Shown here: piece after piece, positions 1 to 10,900 of the stretch
Layout: each line of letters begins with the position of its first letter
Position numbering within the stretch: the first letter of the stretch is position 1
Source of the DNA: Platerodrilus igneus
Lineage: Eukaryota; Arthropoda; Insecta; Coleoptera; Lycidae
Length of the DNA: 64,000 nt
NCBI GenBank assembly: GCA_036346225.1
Contig: JARFIW010000995.1
Coordinates: forward strand, 3,681,216 to 3,745,215
Direction: 5' to 3'
Notes under the pieces: generated by a model
Database searches by the model: none
The model's input: only the letters and a program-made list of their open reading frames with translations
Told to the model about the DNA's origin: nothing
Position numbers and translations under genes: made by a program

Positions 1-559
1 GATGCTGGATAATGTATTGTAGTTACAACACGAAATGTAACTTTTAAATTATTAAATAAAGAGCTTAGTTTTTTTTTATAATTTACTACTTCACCCTCTT
101 CGATGTTTCTTTCTATGATTAGCATCAGTCTAGCAGTGACAGCTATAAAAATTTATGTTGTGCAAATTATTGAGCTTGATAAGGCAAAATTAAAACAAGC
201 ATTAGACTAAAATAATGAACTTTACAGATACGATGAAAGGGTTTGTGACAATGTGGATAGGAATATTGTTTGGGATTTTAAATAAAACAGGAATAGATTA
301 AGACAGGTCGGTGATTTACACCTTATTCAGCAAACAAATGGCTGCAATAGAAATAGATAACAAGGTGGCGGAATCTAAAGATGTAAAAGTTGTGCCAAAT
401 CTATCTAATATAACTCTTATAGGCAACTGGCATTAAATAAAATCAAAAAGTTCATAATTCAGGGAAAAACAATCAATTGCTGATGATGCAATGGTGTCAA
501 ACGAATCATATTAGTTAGAAATAGAATTAAATAAAATGTAAAAAAATTTAAATAGAAAT
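1..559. other. AT-rich stretch, no gene
   Basis: No reading frame longer than a chance ORF and no recognisable repeat boundary. It leads into the LINE fragment that starts near 560 and may be a more decayed part of it. Confidence 0.4.
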
Positions 560-1190
560 TTAGACGAAAATCAAGAAAGCCAAACAAAAAAAAGAGATGC
601 AACAAGCACAATAAAGAAAGAAAGTGAGTAAAGCTAGAGTCGGATTAGAAAAGTAAGTTTTGCTACTTAGGAAGTTGAAATACAAATGACAATAGAAGTA
701 AGAGGGAATGAAGAGTAGAATATTCCAAGGACAAGATAACCTTTGAGGTGAAGGTGACAGGTACAATAAATCTCGAGAATAGCTCTAACTGTTGCAAAAA
801 CTGTTTAAAGCCTAATTTGGAATGCTGTGAAAGAGACATTAAGTAAAGAAGTTAGAAAGCTTCTAGATGAGATGCTACAAAAGAATGTTTAAAGTCAACT
901 GTAAAGATGAAATTAGTTACGATTGGGTCCTGGAAACGTTTTGGGGAAAATAGAAGTAACACAAGAGTAGCAAAAAAAGGGCATAGTAGGATGATAGGTC
1001 ATATTCTTTGATACAAAGGAATGATTAGGCAGCAATGGTGGGAAGATCAAAAGGTAATGGATACAGAGAACAAAGATGAGTACATCGACCAGATTAAAAA
1101 AGACAGTTAAAAATGGTTATAGAAATAATTAGCTCAGGGCTGAAAACAATGCAAAATTGCATCAAACCATAACATCGAGATTGTAACTAA
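560..1190 (+). mobile_element. RTE-like LINE, 3'-end fragment
   Basis: Decayed 3' portion of a non-LTR retrotransposon on the plus strand. Around 980-1030 a broken frame reads like the RMIGHIL..KGMIR motif also present near 60270-60310 in the long copy at 57145-60930. The 3' end with 'agctcag ... actgaaaac' near 1130-1150 matches the 3' end of that copy. Part of it (about 620-680) also matches 10950-11030. Multiple stops; not functional. Confidence 0.55.
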
Positions 1191-1244
1191 AAACTTAATA
1201 AGTAACAATCAATTTAAAAAAATACATCTATTTTGACTTTTCTA

Positions 1245-2600
1245 ATCGCGGCTTTAATCACACCCTTATATTTTTGCTATACAGCTTTATATCCTTAAAA
1301 TTCATTCCAATTAGTTTGTATGCTTCATCTGTCTTTCCTATTTCCATCTTAGTTTGTACGTTTCTGTGCTTTTCATCAATCCGTTGTTCTTTAGTTTATC
1401 CGCATTTGCGAATAATATACCATTTGAGGCTTTGTACCTCTTCCCTGCTTCATCTGGTTTGATTTTATATTTTCGCCTTGCTTCGATTAAATTCAGAATA
1501 TCGTTTGTAACCCGTGGTTTCTAATGGATTTAATGTTATTCCATTCTATTTCTTTGGTATCAGAAATATTCTTGACGTCTTTCAACAATTCGTTTGACTT
1601 CTTCTCAAATCCTTTGTTTGTATCTTTATCTTTTGGTTCCTTGTTTTTGTTACTTTTTCAAATTTAAATGTGGCTTTCGTAATTACTATGTTGTGGTCAT
1701 TGTCTATATCTGCTTCCAGGTAACTCCTACAGTTGTTGACTTGATTCCTAAAATGTTGTCTAACAAGAATGTAATCTATTTGATATTTCCCTATGTCTCC
1801 TGACATCTTTCATGTGTATTTATGATGGTTACATTGTTTTTGTTGCAAAATTCTACCAGCCTATTTCCTCTGCTGTTTCTAAACTAAATGAACCAAATAC
1901 AGCACATTCCCTACACTCACCTACCACTGCATTTAGCATATTTGAAATTATTAGATTTTCATGCCCTTTTACATATCTTAGTATGTCTTCGATATCTTTG
2001 TAGATTGCTTCTACTTCTTCCTAACTGTAGCTAGAGATGAGCATCTAAAATCGTAATTACCGTATTTATCGGTTTATATAATAATCTAACCATGAGCTTT
2101 CTTTCATTCTTTTGTTAAGTAGCTTTCTACACAATGTCCTATCTTTTTCCACATAACTATCCCCACTCCCAAATTTCCTTCCTCCAATTCTGTATGAATT
2201 ACCCTAAAGTATCTACTCCAAAAATCTCCCAACTCTGGTCAACGAGCGTTGCTAATCCCGTATGTCTTATACTAACATATCCATTTCCCAGTTCTTCTTT
2301 TTGTTTTATTGAGCTTACCAATCACATCCTCTACAGTAGTCCTTTCCCAGATATCCGAATCAAAGACTATTTAAATTCCAGAATCTTTGACCCTAGAGGA
2401 TTCCATCATTTTTAAAAATGTTTTTGGTAGGCTGTGTACTTGGTAGGTCATGTGCTGGTTTCCCGTTGCCTTCCACATCGCAGTAGTGTGTCTTAGAATG
2501 TCATACCTACCCCTATGGTCTCTGCCACTCTAAGTATCGAAAGAACTGCTGCCTCTTTCAGAAACGTGTTTTAGTCTGGTTCCTTGCTAAAGATGTCATT
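1245..2600 (-). mobile_element. RTE-like LINE, 5' part (5'UTR, endonuclease, linker)
   Basis: On the minus strand this is collinear with 57145-58930 of the long plus-strand copy. The 5'UTR-like start (about 2600-2440) shares 'aaccagactaa' and 'aaggcaacgggaaa'. The C-terminal endonuclease segment at 1806-1582 reads GDIGKYQIDYILVRQHFRNQ, and the 'DIDNDH' stretch matches the SDH region of AP-like endonucleases. The linker at 1450-1250 is close to identical to 58730-58930. This copy lacks the Penelope insertion found in the long copy, so it gives the uninterrupted endonuclease order. Frames are broken throughout. Confidence 0.65.
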
Positions 2601-2993
2601 AATTTGGTTGAACCTATAGATAGGTCAGCTTTTTAGCTCACTGAAACACACAAGCCATTCTAGTATTCTAGAACTTCTTTAAAGTGTGGGTCCATTCAAA
2701 ACAGCATAATGTCACAATACAAAAAAACTATACCAACTATGTAATAGAAAACCTCGAAATTTTCCAAGAGAACAAAACAGAGTATAATAAATGTCCGAAT
2801 TAATACTGTCTTACAGTTTAAAAACGCGAATTCTAAGAAATAAAACGTCGATAATTACAGTTAAAAAGTCGATAAAACAGTTTAAGAGTTCATAAACACA
2901 TCGCGCAAGCGCGAAATAAAAAAGCGAGCAATGCCGCTGGCGGATGGTAGCGACAGACAACCTTATTACAGATTCCGCGCAGCCAACTGCCAA

Positions 2994-3001
2994 TGACGTC
3001 A
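2994..3001. promoter_or_regulatory. Palindromic CRE (TGACGTCA)
   Basis: Exact 8-bp CREB/ATF consensus inside the CpG-rich island. A half-site-like TGACGTAA follows at about 3490. Binding is inferred from sequence only. Confidence 0.4.
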
Positions 3002-3039
3002 CCAATGCACAAATTATATTGCATAATAATCGGAAAATT

Positions 3040-3047
3040 TATAAAAA
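3040..3047 (+). promoter_or_regulatory. TATA-like box
   Basis: TATAAAAA lies about 35 bp upstream of an initiator-like 'actcaca' at 3076-3082. If real, it would drive plus-strand transcription into the GC-rich block at 3081. The AT-rich context makes a chance match possible. Confidence 0.25.
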
Positions 3048-3080
3048 GTTAAATCAACAGGTAAAACATAATTTACTCAC

Positions 3081-3400
3081 ATGATAGGTCCAGATCTCCA
3101 CGAAGTACGCCTATCGTCCTTCCGGGTAGATAAAGATGGTATGCCCGACGCTCTTCCAAGCGTTCGGACCAGCTCCAGCAATCATGAGTTCGTCGTCCAG
3201 GGTCATGGAGTACGGTTCGTCTACGGCTCCAGATTACCTACCTATGCAGGGACAGACGGGAATACCAGGTATAAGGCAACAAACAAAGACAATTAGGCAA
3301 AGGAAATCTACATAGATAAGATAAGCACGATACGATACCTCAAGGCGTCCACTCCGCTCGATAGTTTTAGGCAAAAGCCACGTTTGAGAGCGTCACGGAA
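3081..3400. other. GC-rich block, possible first exon of unknown gene
   Basis: On the plus strand there is a 71-codon frame (3081-3296) and, in another frame, a start at about 3184 with a donor-like 'ccag|gtataagg' at about 3269. On the minus strand a strong donor 'cat|gtgagtaa' lies at 3080, which would fit a 5'UTR exon of a leftward gene. No protein family was recognised in any frame. Confidence 0.25.
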
Positions 3401-3560
3401 ACTTGTCCCCACTCTTTTGTCTTTTACACGTCGGCGCGAAGTTATTCGTCCAACCATGTCGCGTCGCGCGATCTGCGCAAACGCACTGTGACGTAACGGA
3501 AGTAGGCGCCTAGTCTTAAAATTCTGCGCACCGCATCTTTTGAAATTATGGCGCGAAACC

Positions 3561-4264
3561 TCCGTACATCCAAATTAACCTAATACATGTTTAAGTGCCA
3601 ATTTGATTGGCACGTAACAACAGAATACGATATCATATTTTGTTTTATAAAAATATTACATATAATAACAAACCAGGGAATGCCTAACACCGAACAATAA
3701 AAACACATACCATTTCCACATCACCAATATATTCACATACCATCACACCCAGTACTATCAATCACCACCAGAAGCCAACGTCAAAGAGGTGAAATGTATC
3801 ATAAATATGATTAAGGTGGGCTTCAGTGTTATGAAATGAACCACTCTTGACTTAAGGGTTCCATACTCAATTCTTCTAAAACATTGCTCGCCTCTTTCTT
3901 CTGAAATCCTTACAGTCGATCTTGCTTCTAGTTAGTTTAGATAAAACCAATCTCCACTCTAATGTACTTTTCTAAACAACAAACAAGCAACAAAATCAAT
4001 TTATGTTAAACATCAGATATTGAATCTTGACTGACTCATGCTTGATAATGAATATATTTCTACTTAGCAAAAATTACACATAAAAATTATATATACATAC
4101 AAATCCTTTTAAGAAATAAAAGAATATTAAACAATTATACGTATGCTAATATATAATTATATATATACCATGTAAAAAAATTTAAGTTTGCAGTTTCAGT
4201 AATATTCAGTTTAAAAATAAATTTCCTAGATACATGTACTGTGCAGCAGTACCAATATTAAAAA
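3561..4264. other. Intergenic and 3' flank of the ZAD gene
   Basis: AT-rich sequence after the stop codon of the minus-strand zinc-finger gene. It should include that gene's 3'UTR. No convincing gene or repeat was seen. Confidence 0.4.
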
Positions 4265-4951
4265 TCAATCATAATTTTCGAAATTATAATGATCTGTAGG
4301 AATAACGCTGTATGAATGAACAGTGTCCTCGGGTGAAAATATTATATTGTTTCCATTGACAACTTCTATCTTACTACCATCAACTGGTAAATCATCACTT
4401 TGTATACTTGAACCACTTTGCGTTTCCTCTTTATACTTTTCAAGATCAGGTTCAAGTATAGTTTGACCTGCTGAATTAAGCACAGACGTAAACACTAAGA
4501 AACCACCACCTGACGTTGACTGTAACAATTTAGAACTGTCTAACACATACGTTTGGGGAATAACTGCAACCTCGCTGTCCATTCCCATTATGTTAACATG
4601 TTGAATTATATTACGTGGTTCACCTTTTATATCTTCATCATTTAATTTTACATCACATTTACCATGAGTCTTAAATTTAATAGGTTGAGGATCAGCAATA
4701 GGTGTAACCTGCTCGACTCTGTGCCCTCCTTTAAGATCAGGAGGTATATCCATCCAATGATTAGTGGAGCGTCTATGAACTTTAAGTTGTCCTGATTGTA
4801 TGAAGCGTGCAGGACATACACCACAGACATATGGTCTTGCTCCCGTGTGTCTTCGAGTGTGTAGTGCCAGATCATTTGATTGTGTAAATGCCCGTCCACA
4901 TATATTGCATATATATGGTCGTTCACCAGTGTGTACTCTTGTATGACGTAG
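4265..4951 (-). CDS. ZAD zinc-finger gene, last coding exon
   Basis: Starts [13 protein letters not shown], which completes finger 11 begun 19 kb away. Fingers 12 and 13 follow, then a 160-residue acidic tail ending ENYD and TGA. Finger 13 has H-x5-H spacing. The acceptor is TATTTTAG|CTA, phase 0. Confidence 0.88.
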   Translation of the reverse strand, partial: LRHTRVHTGERPYICNICGRAFTQSNDLALHTRRHTGARPYVCGVCPARFIQSGQLKVHRRSTNHWMDIPPDLKGGHRVEQVTPIADPQPIKFKTHGKCDVKLNDEDIKGEPRNIIQHVNIMGMDSEVAVIPQTYVLDSSKLLQSTSGGGFLVFTSVLNSAGQTILEPDLEKYKEETQSGSSIQSDDLPVDGSKIEVVNGNNIIFSPEDTVHSYSVIPTDHYNFENYD

Positions 4952-7900
4952 CTAAAATATAAACAAATTGTAAGTTCAAGATCTGATAAATGATGTCATC
5001 TAACTTAAGGTACTATAAAACAAAACAATTTGAATATTTACTTAATAGATTAAAAATAATTTAAATATCCCATTTCTCCCATTATACGCTACAGCTTACT
5101 GTCGAAAAATATGAGGCAGAAAACTAATTCTAATGAAGGAAATCCATACAAAATAAATGCTTATATACTGTTAGTAATAAGATTTAACAACTTATGGTAA
5201 AAATCAAACTATTAGAAAGTGAAGTTTACTTATAGTCACTTTAAATCTTTAACAATTATTTCCAATTAAAAAAATTAAATAATTAAGTTTACCTTTGTTT
5301 TTCTATAAATAGTATTATTTTCCGTCATAGTTTTTTATTACAGATTCATATATTCAAGTCAAATATTTAGTCAACTTTAAATAACTTTTGACAGTAAAAG
5401 CTTTTTTCATTTGGCTACTAAATCTTTATTGGCAATGCTTTCCTATACAGAAAGTTAATGTGTGGCAGATACTGAATTTCAGTATAAGAGCACCTTTTGT
5501 AGCCAAAGCATACATGTAGTAATGAATGTATACTATTTCAATAATTAAGAGACTACCTAAAACGGCTAGATGCCAAACAGCGAATGCGTTAAGCAATACA
5601 ATCGATTCTTGTGTAAATGATAATTCTATAGAATCTTGGAGTAATCTTTTACTCTTTGCTTATAATAATTTTTCCATAACACCACAATCCAAAAAATCTG
5701 TTTTTATCTCTTCACAAATTTTAAAAAACTTAAGAGAACGTAAAAACCATAACATTGAAATTGATACAAAAACAAAAACAAACTTACAAAAAATAAAAAA
5801 GGGAATAATTTAAAAACAAATATCTTCACTAAAATCTATGAACGCGATATTTCCAGCGTGATTAAAATAATCTGTTCGACCGTAGCAAGTTTTAATGAGC
5901 AAACTTTCACTGCATTGAAAGAAAAACATCAAAAGGCATGTTTTTCAAATAAACACTTTTCTTATGATCCATCAATTTCAGCATTACAAGAAGACGTCTT
6001 AATAGCAATCAAATCATTTTGCATGAGTTCAGCAGGGGACTTGATTCTATTCGGCCGTCACATTTTCAAGATCTCTTAAATGTTGCTTCTAACAATGAAA
6101 GAAATAACCTCCTTATATCTTTAACATCATTATGCAATTTAATGGTATCTGGTTTAGTTAAAGAGGAAATGTGTCCATTACTCTATGGACCTCCATTATG
6201 TGCTTTTAAAAAAAAGGATAGTGGTTTATGCCTAATAGCGATTGGCTGTTTCTTTCGACGTCTTGTTGCAAAATTAGCATGTTCAAAAATTAAAAAGGAA
6301 TTAACTTTCCTTTTTGGCCAATCCAATTAGGTTTTGGTACACCCGCTGAAAGTGAAATAATTGCCCATTCTGCATGTTTATTTATTAACTCTATTTCAGA
6401 AAATGAAGAAAAAATACTATTAAAAATTGATTTCAAAAATGCTTTCAACACAATTCACAGAGACTTAATTTTAGACTTAGTTTCAACATATATTCCAATA
6501 TTACTTCCCTTCATCAAACAATGTTATGGGTTCCCTTCCTATCTAAATTTTGGATCAAACACTATTTCATCAGAAAGCAGGGTTCAACAAGGAGATCCTC
6601 TAGGACCGCCACTTTTTTGTTTGGCTATAAATTCACTTACAAAATTAATTAAATCAGAATTTAATTGCTGGTACCTCGACGATGGCTGCATAGGTGGAAA
6701 CATTATATCAGTTTTTAACGACCTTAAGCAAATAATAAATACATCAAAATCTTTAGGTTTAGAGCTAAATTTCAACAAATGTGAGTTATTTATTATGTCA
6801 CCTGAGAAAAGTAACGCTTTTTCAAAAAATCCAATTGCCCCAGGAATGTCCACGTTCAAATTGGACTTTACTTGGTGCCCCATTATCTTCCAAAGCTTTA
6901 AAGAAATGCTTGAACAACAAAATAGAAATATTATCGTTTTTCTCATCTCGTTTAGATTCTATTGGACTACCAACTCATATCTCCTATATACTGCTAAAAA
7001 ATTGCTTAGCTATCCCGAAACATTTATATATTTTAAGATGCTCTCCAACATGGACACATCAAACTATTCTGGACTCATTTGACAAAACTTTTCGGAATAT
7101 TTTACAAAATATTACAAATGTTAAATTAGAAGATAAGGAGTGGATACAATCAACTCTTCCAATAGACAGGGGAAGACTGGGAATACGTCTTTCATCTTCT
7201 TTATCACTACCTTGCTTTTTATCGTCATTTAATGCATCCCTTCTATCAATTAATCTTGTTTTAGCAAAATCTTCAAGCGGATTAGTCGACCACAATTATT
7301 TAGAAAGTGAAAAACTTTGGCTTTATAGAACAAAGAAAAATGAAGTAATTATCCACAAATCACTACAAAAAAAATGGGACAAACCTCTTTTAGACTTAGT
7401 ATCAAGAAATTTACTTAAATTAGCTATTACATACACAGACAAAGCTAGAATTCAAGCAGTTTCTTCAAAGCATGCTAGCGCTTGGCTAAATGCTCTAACT
7501 GTCCTTACTTTAGGCACACTTTTAGACGATCAATCTTTCAGGATTGCTATTGGACTCAGACTTGGAGCAACCTTATGCATTCCTCACACATGCATTTGCG
7601 GTAGGTTAGTAGATAAATCAGGTAAACATGGATTAAGCTGCCGTTTAAGTAAAGGACGCCACTCTCGGCACAGAGTCGTCAATGACATAATTAGACATGC
7701 TTTAGTTTCCGCACAAATCCCTGCTATATTCGAACCGATAAACATATTCAGAAATGATAGCAAACGACCTGATGGCATCGCCCTAATTCCTTGGAAATGC
7801 GGAAAATCAGCAATTTGGGATTTTACTTGCAACGATACCTTAGCAGAATCACATTCTACTGCATGTGCAAAAAAACCCAGGTGCTGCAGCTTCTTATGGT

Positions 7901-10900
7901 GAAAATATTAAAATTAAGAAATACTCAAACTTATCATAACTTTATTTATTTTATCCTATTGCTGTCGAAACTTTTGATGTTTGGATCTATTGCAATCAAT
8001 TTTTTAAAAGATCTGGGGAAAAAATCTCCAAATGCTCATTTGATCCAAGAGCAACTGCTTTATTTCAATTCAACAAGGCAACGCCGCCTCTGTTCTAGGT
8101 ACTATCCCACCTTCTAAATCTCTGGACAAACTTTTTTTGATGCCTCTTTGTTCTACAAATATTACTCATGATAACTCATACAAATACAACAAAAACTTCA
8201 ACAATATCTTAATAAATAAAATTACTACTCCTGAAAAGACAGTTATTTTCCAAACTTCCAAATTGAATAGCATTGTAACATCGAAACATATTAATCACAT
8301 TCCTGATACTTATACACACAATTCTAACAATCTCAGGGATTATAATAATTCATTAAAAACCAATGCTTTTTATAAGAAATCACTTGGCATTTCAAATACT
8401 TTTCAAAGTTTAGACCTGAATGGATTAAATAATATCGGCAATACTTGTTTCATGAACTCTGTAATTGTGTCTCTCAAACACCAAGTTACTGTTGGAGTAT
8501 GTTAGAAATGATATTTTCATAAAAGACATTAATATTAATATTTCTAACATGAAAGGAGCTATCATTAAAGCTTTCTCGAAAGTGATAAAGGAACTATAGT
8601 CTCAAGATCCATCTTATGGAGAATCTAATATCATTAACTTCAAATCACAAATTGAACATTTTGCACCTAGTTTTATAGGCAATTCTCAACACGATGCACA
8701 AGAGTTTTTACGTTACTTACTAGAAGGGTTACACAAAGACGTCAAACAGGTTACTAATACATCTACATCGATATTATCAGAAATAGTCAAATTATTAGAA
8801 ATTTAGGTTGTGAAGAGTATGTAGAGCTTTTTAGATTAGCACAGAATAGAAAAGAAGTTAGAGCTGCGTCAAACCGACCTTAAGTAAGGTCAAAAACAAA
8901 ATGATGATGATACCTCAATATGGTGGCCAGGTAAAGCTACAATAATATTTAGACTATTTCATCAAAGAGACAACATTGGATAGTGATGAGAAACCTACAT
9001 GTTCCAATTGCAAGAAAAGAAGAAAATGTACAATATCTCTTGCCATACAAAAGTTCCCTAAAATATTAGTAATACATTTAAAACGTTTTTCACATATAAG
9101 AAAACTTGGAAGAAAACTTTCTACAATTATAAATTTCCCATTAAATAATTTAAATATGAAAGATTATACTGCTGAAAACACTTCGGAAGAATGTATCTAC
9201 AACTTATATGCAATACTAAATCATAGTGGGACAACATATAGAGGACATTATACAGCACACTGTCGGCACCCATATTCATTCGCATGACATAAATACAATG
9301 ACTCCATGGTGAGCAGTATATCTTCCACAGCACTAGTGAATGGGAAAGCGTATATCCTATTCTATGAACTTGAAACTCGTTAACAATTATAAACATTAAT
9401 TATTTATTTCTTGTTATCTATGTTCTTTTAATTTTGTACTAGTTACCTTTCATATTTTAGTCAATTAAGAGTGATTTAAATTTAGGGTTTGTAGGTAACA
9501 TTCTCGCTGCCTCGTATATGGTATATTGAAATATTATTATCGTGATTTTAACATTCAAGCAACATCTTGTAAATAGCTCTAACACCCCGTGCATGTGCTA
9601 TCTATGCAATGGTGTTTACCATGAGTATCTGGAAATTTTCCCCGTTCAATTTTGACTACCAAGTGTGCTACAGCAACAAAATACTTGGAGCAAGCTGAGA
9701 GTGACTGACTTATTTAATTGTCCTTAATCATGTCCACATTCTTACCATTTGCGGCCATTAAAGTTTACGGCATAGTTGGTATGTATGTGACTACTATGCC
9801 CAAGGTCCCGGGTTCGGATCCCCTCGTTTAGATGATGGGTAAAATGTCGATCCCATGTGTGAGTGTTGTCACACATATTAAAAATCCTTACCTTGCTTGG
9901 AACAGTAAGGGTTTGGCAAAGTTCAAAATTTCAGGTAAAAAAAACTTGCTTCCTGGCCAATGTAGTACCTTTAAGTGGAGCATTGGAAAATTCAAATGCA
10001 GTAATTAGTATACTTAAAGAATTCCCTTATCACACATATCACTCAAACCTTTAGCTAATCTATTCTTAAAGCTTTTAATTTGGTTTTCTGCTACTCCATT
10101 TGTGGAGAGATGTTATGGTGCTGATGTAATATAAATAATGTCTTTCTCTTTACAAAATAATTTAAACGTTTCTGAAACTAACTGCCTACCATTATCTGAT
10201 ACAATCTTATTTGGTAACCATAACGAGAAAACAATCTCTTAATTTTTCTACTGCTCATTAGGTAATTGCGGAACACAAAATATGTTTAGCATTTTGTAGG
10301 TGCCATAACCTATTACTATGCTTAATTGTATTAAATTAGCTGTAAAATATTGTTCCAAAATCTCTACGTGTGCACTCCAGTCCTCTCCATGAAACTGAGT
10401 AACGTACCAATAGTTGCACATAATATCAGCTAAACTGTCACTATAGTTATACCCGAATTTGTTTCCACGACTTAAATAATAAGCGCCTTGCTCATTTGTT
10501 AACCTCACTATTTCATATTTTCCTTTTTCTTGCCATCGATGTAATATAGTCCCACGGCTATTCTAAATGCTTGAAAACTAAATTTGATGAACTGTTCCTT
10601 GATATACCCGGAGCGATTGCCTAGAGGAAATTAATATTTCCAAATTAATAATAACATGATATGCAACCACTTTATTACTAAACAATGCATGATTTATTAG
10701 TAGTACAATTGGACAGGTGATAACCCATATCCTTGTGGAAGAAATGTCTTAAATACATCACAATAGGTGTCATAATTCAAGGAGAAAAACTGCAAATGTT
10801 GAGGTTTGTGAAAGGTATAGTTATATTAGCAGAAACAGATCAAAATTATAAACATAACTATATAAAATAAACAAAATTTTAAATAGACTTAACATGAAAA

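Larger units (their letters stand above)
2870..3560. promoter_or_regulatory. CpG-rich island, candidate promoter region
   Basis: This stretch has far more CG dinucleotides than its AT-rich surroundings, with clusters at 2899-2915, 2975-2980 and 3430-3550. It contains a perfect palindromic CRE (2994-3001), a TATA-like box (3040-3047) and a GC-rich block (3081-3400) with candidate splice donors on both strands. Low CpG decay suggests it is unmethylated or unique. The gene it would serve is not identified, and direction is unresolved. Confidence 0.4.

Noticed and set aside
560..2600. Twin-priming 5' inversion of one LINE insertion
   Set aside because: In twin priming the inverted 5' part would precede the 3' part; here the inverted 5' part lies beyond the 3' end, so two insertions are more likely.
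3081..3296. 71-codon plus-strand protein as a confident gene
   Set aside because: No domain, competing open frames on both strands and conflicting splice signals; kept only as a candidate exon region.
8137..9383. Functional USP gene with introns
   Set aside because: Stops and frameshifts lie inside conserved motifs, the finger region is replaced by LINE sequence, and no splice sites rescue the frame.
9863..10054. 63-codon frame over SINE copy 1 and the 126-codon antisense frame at 31563-31943
   Set aside because: Both are incidental frames through the non-coding SINE body.
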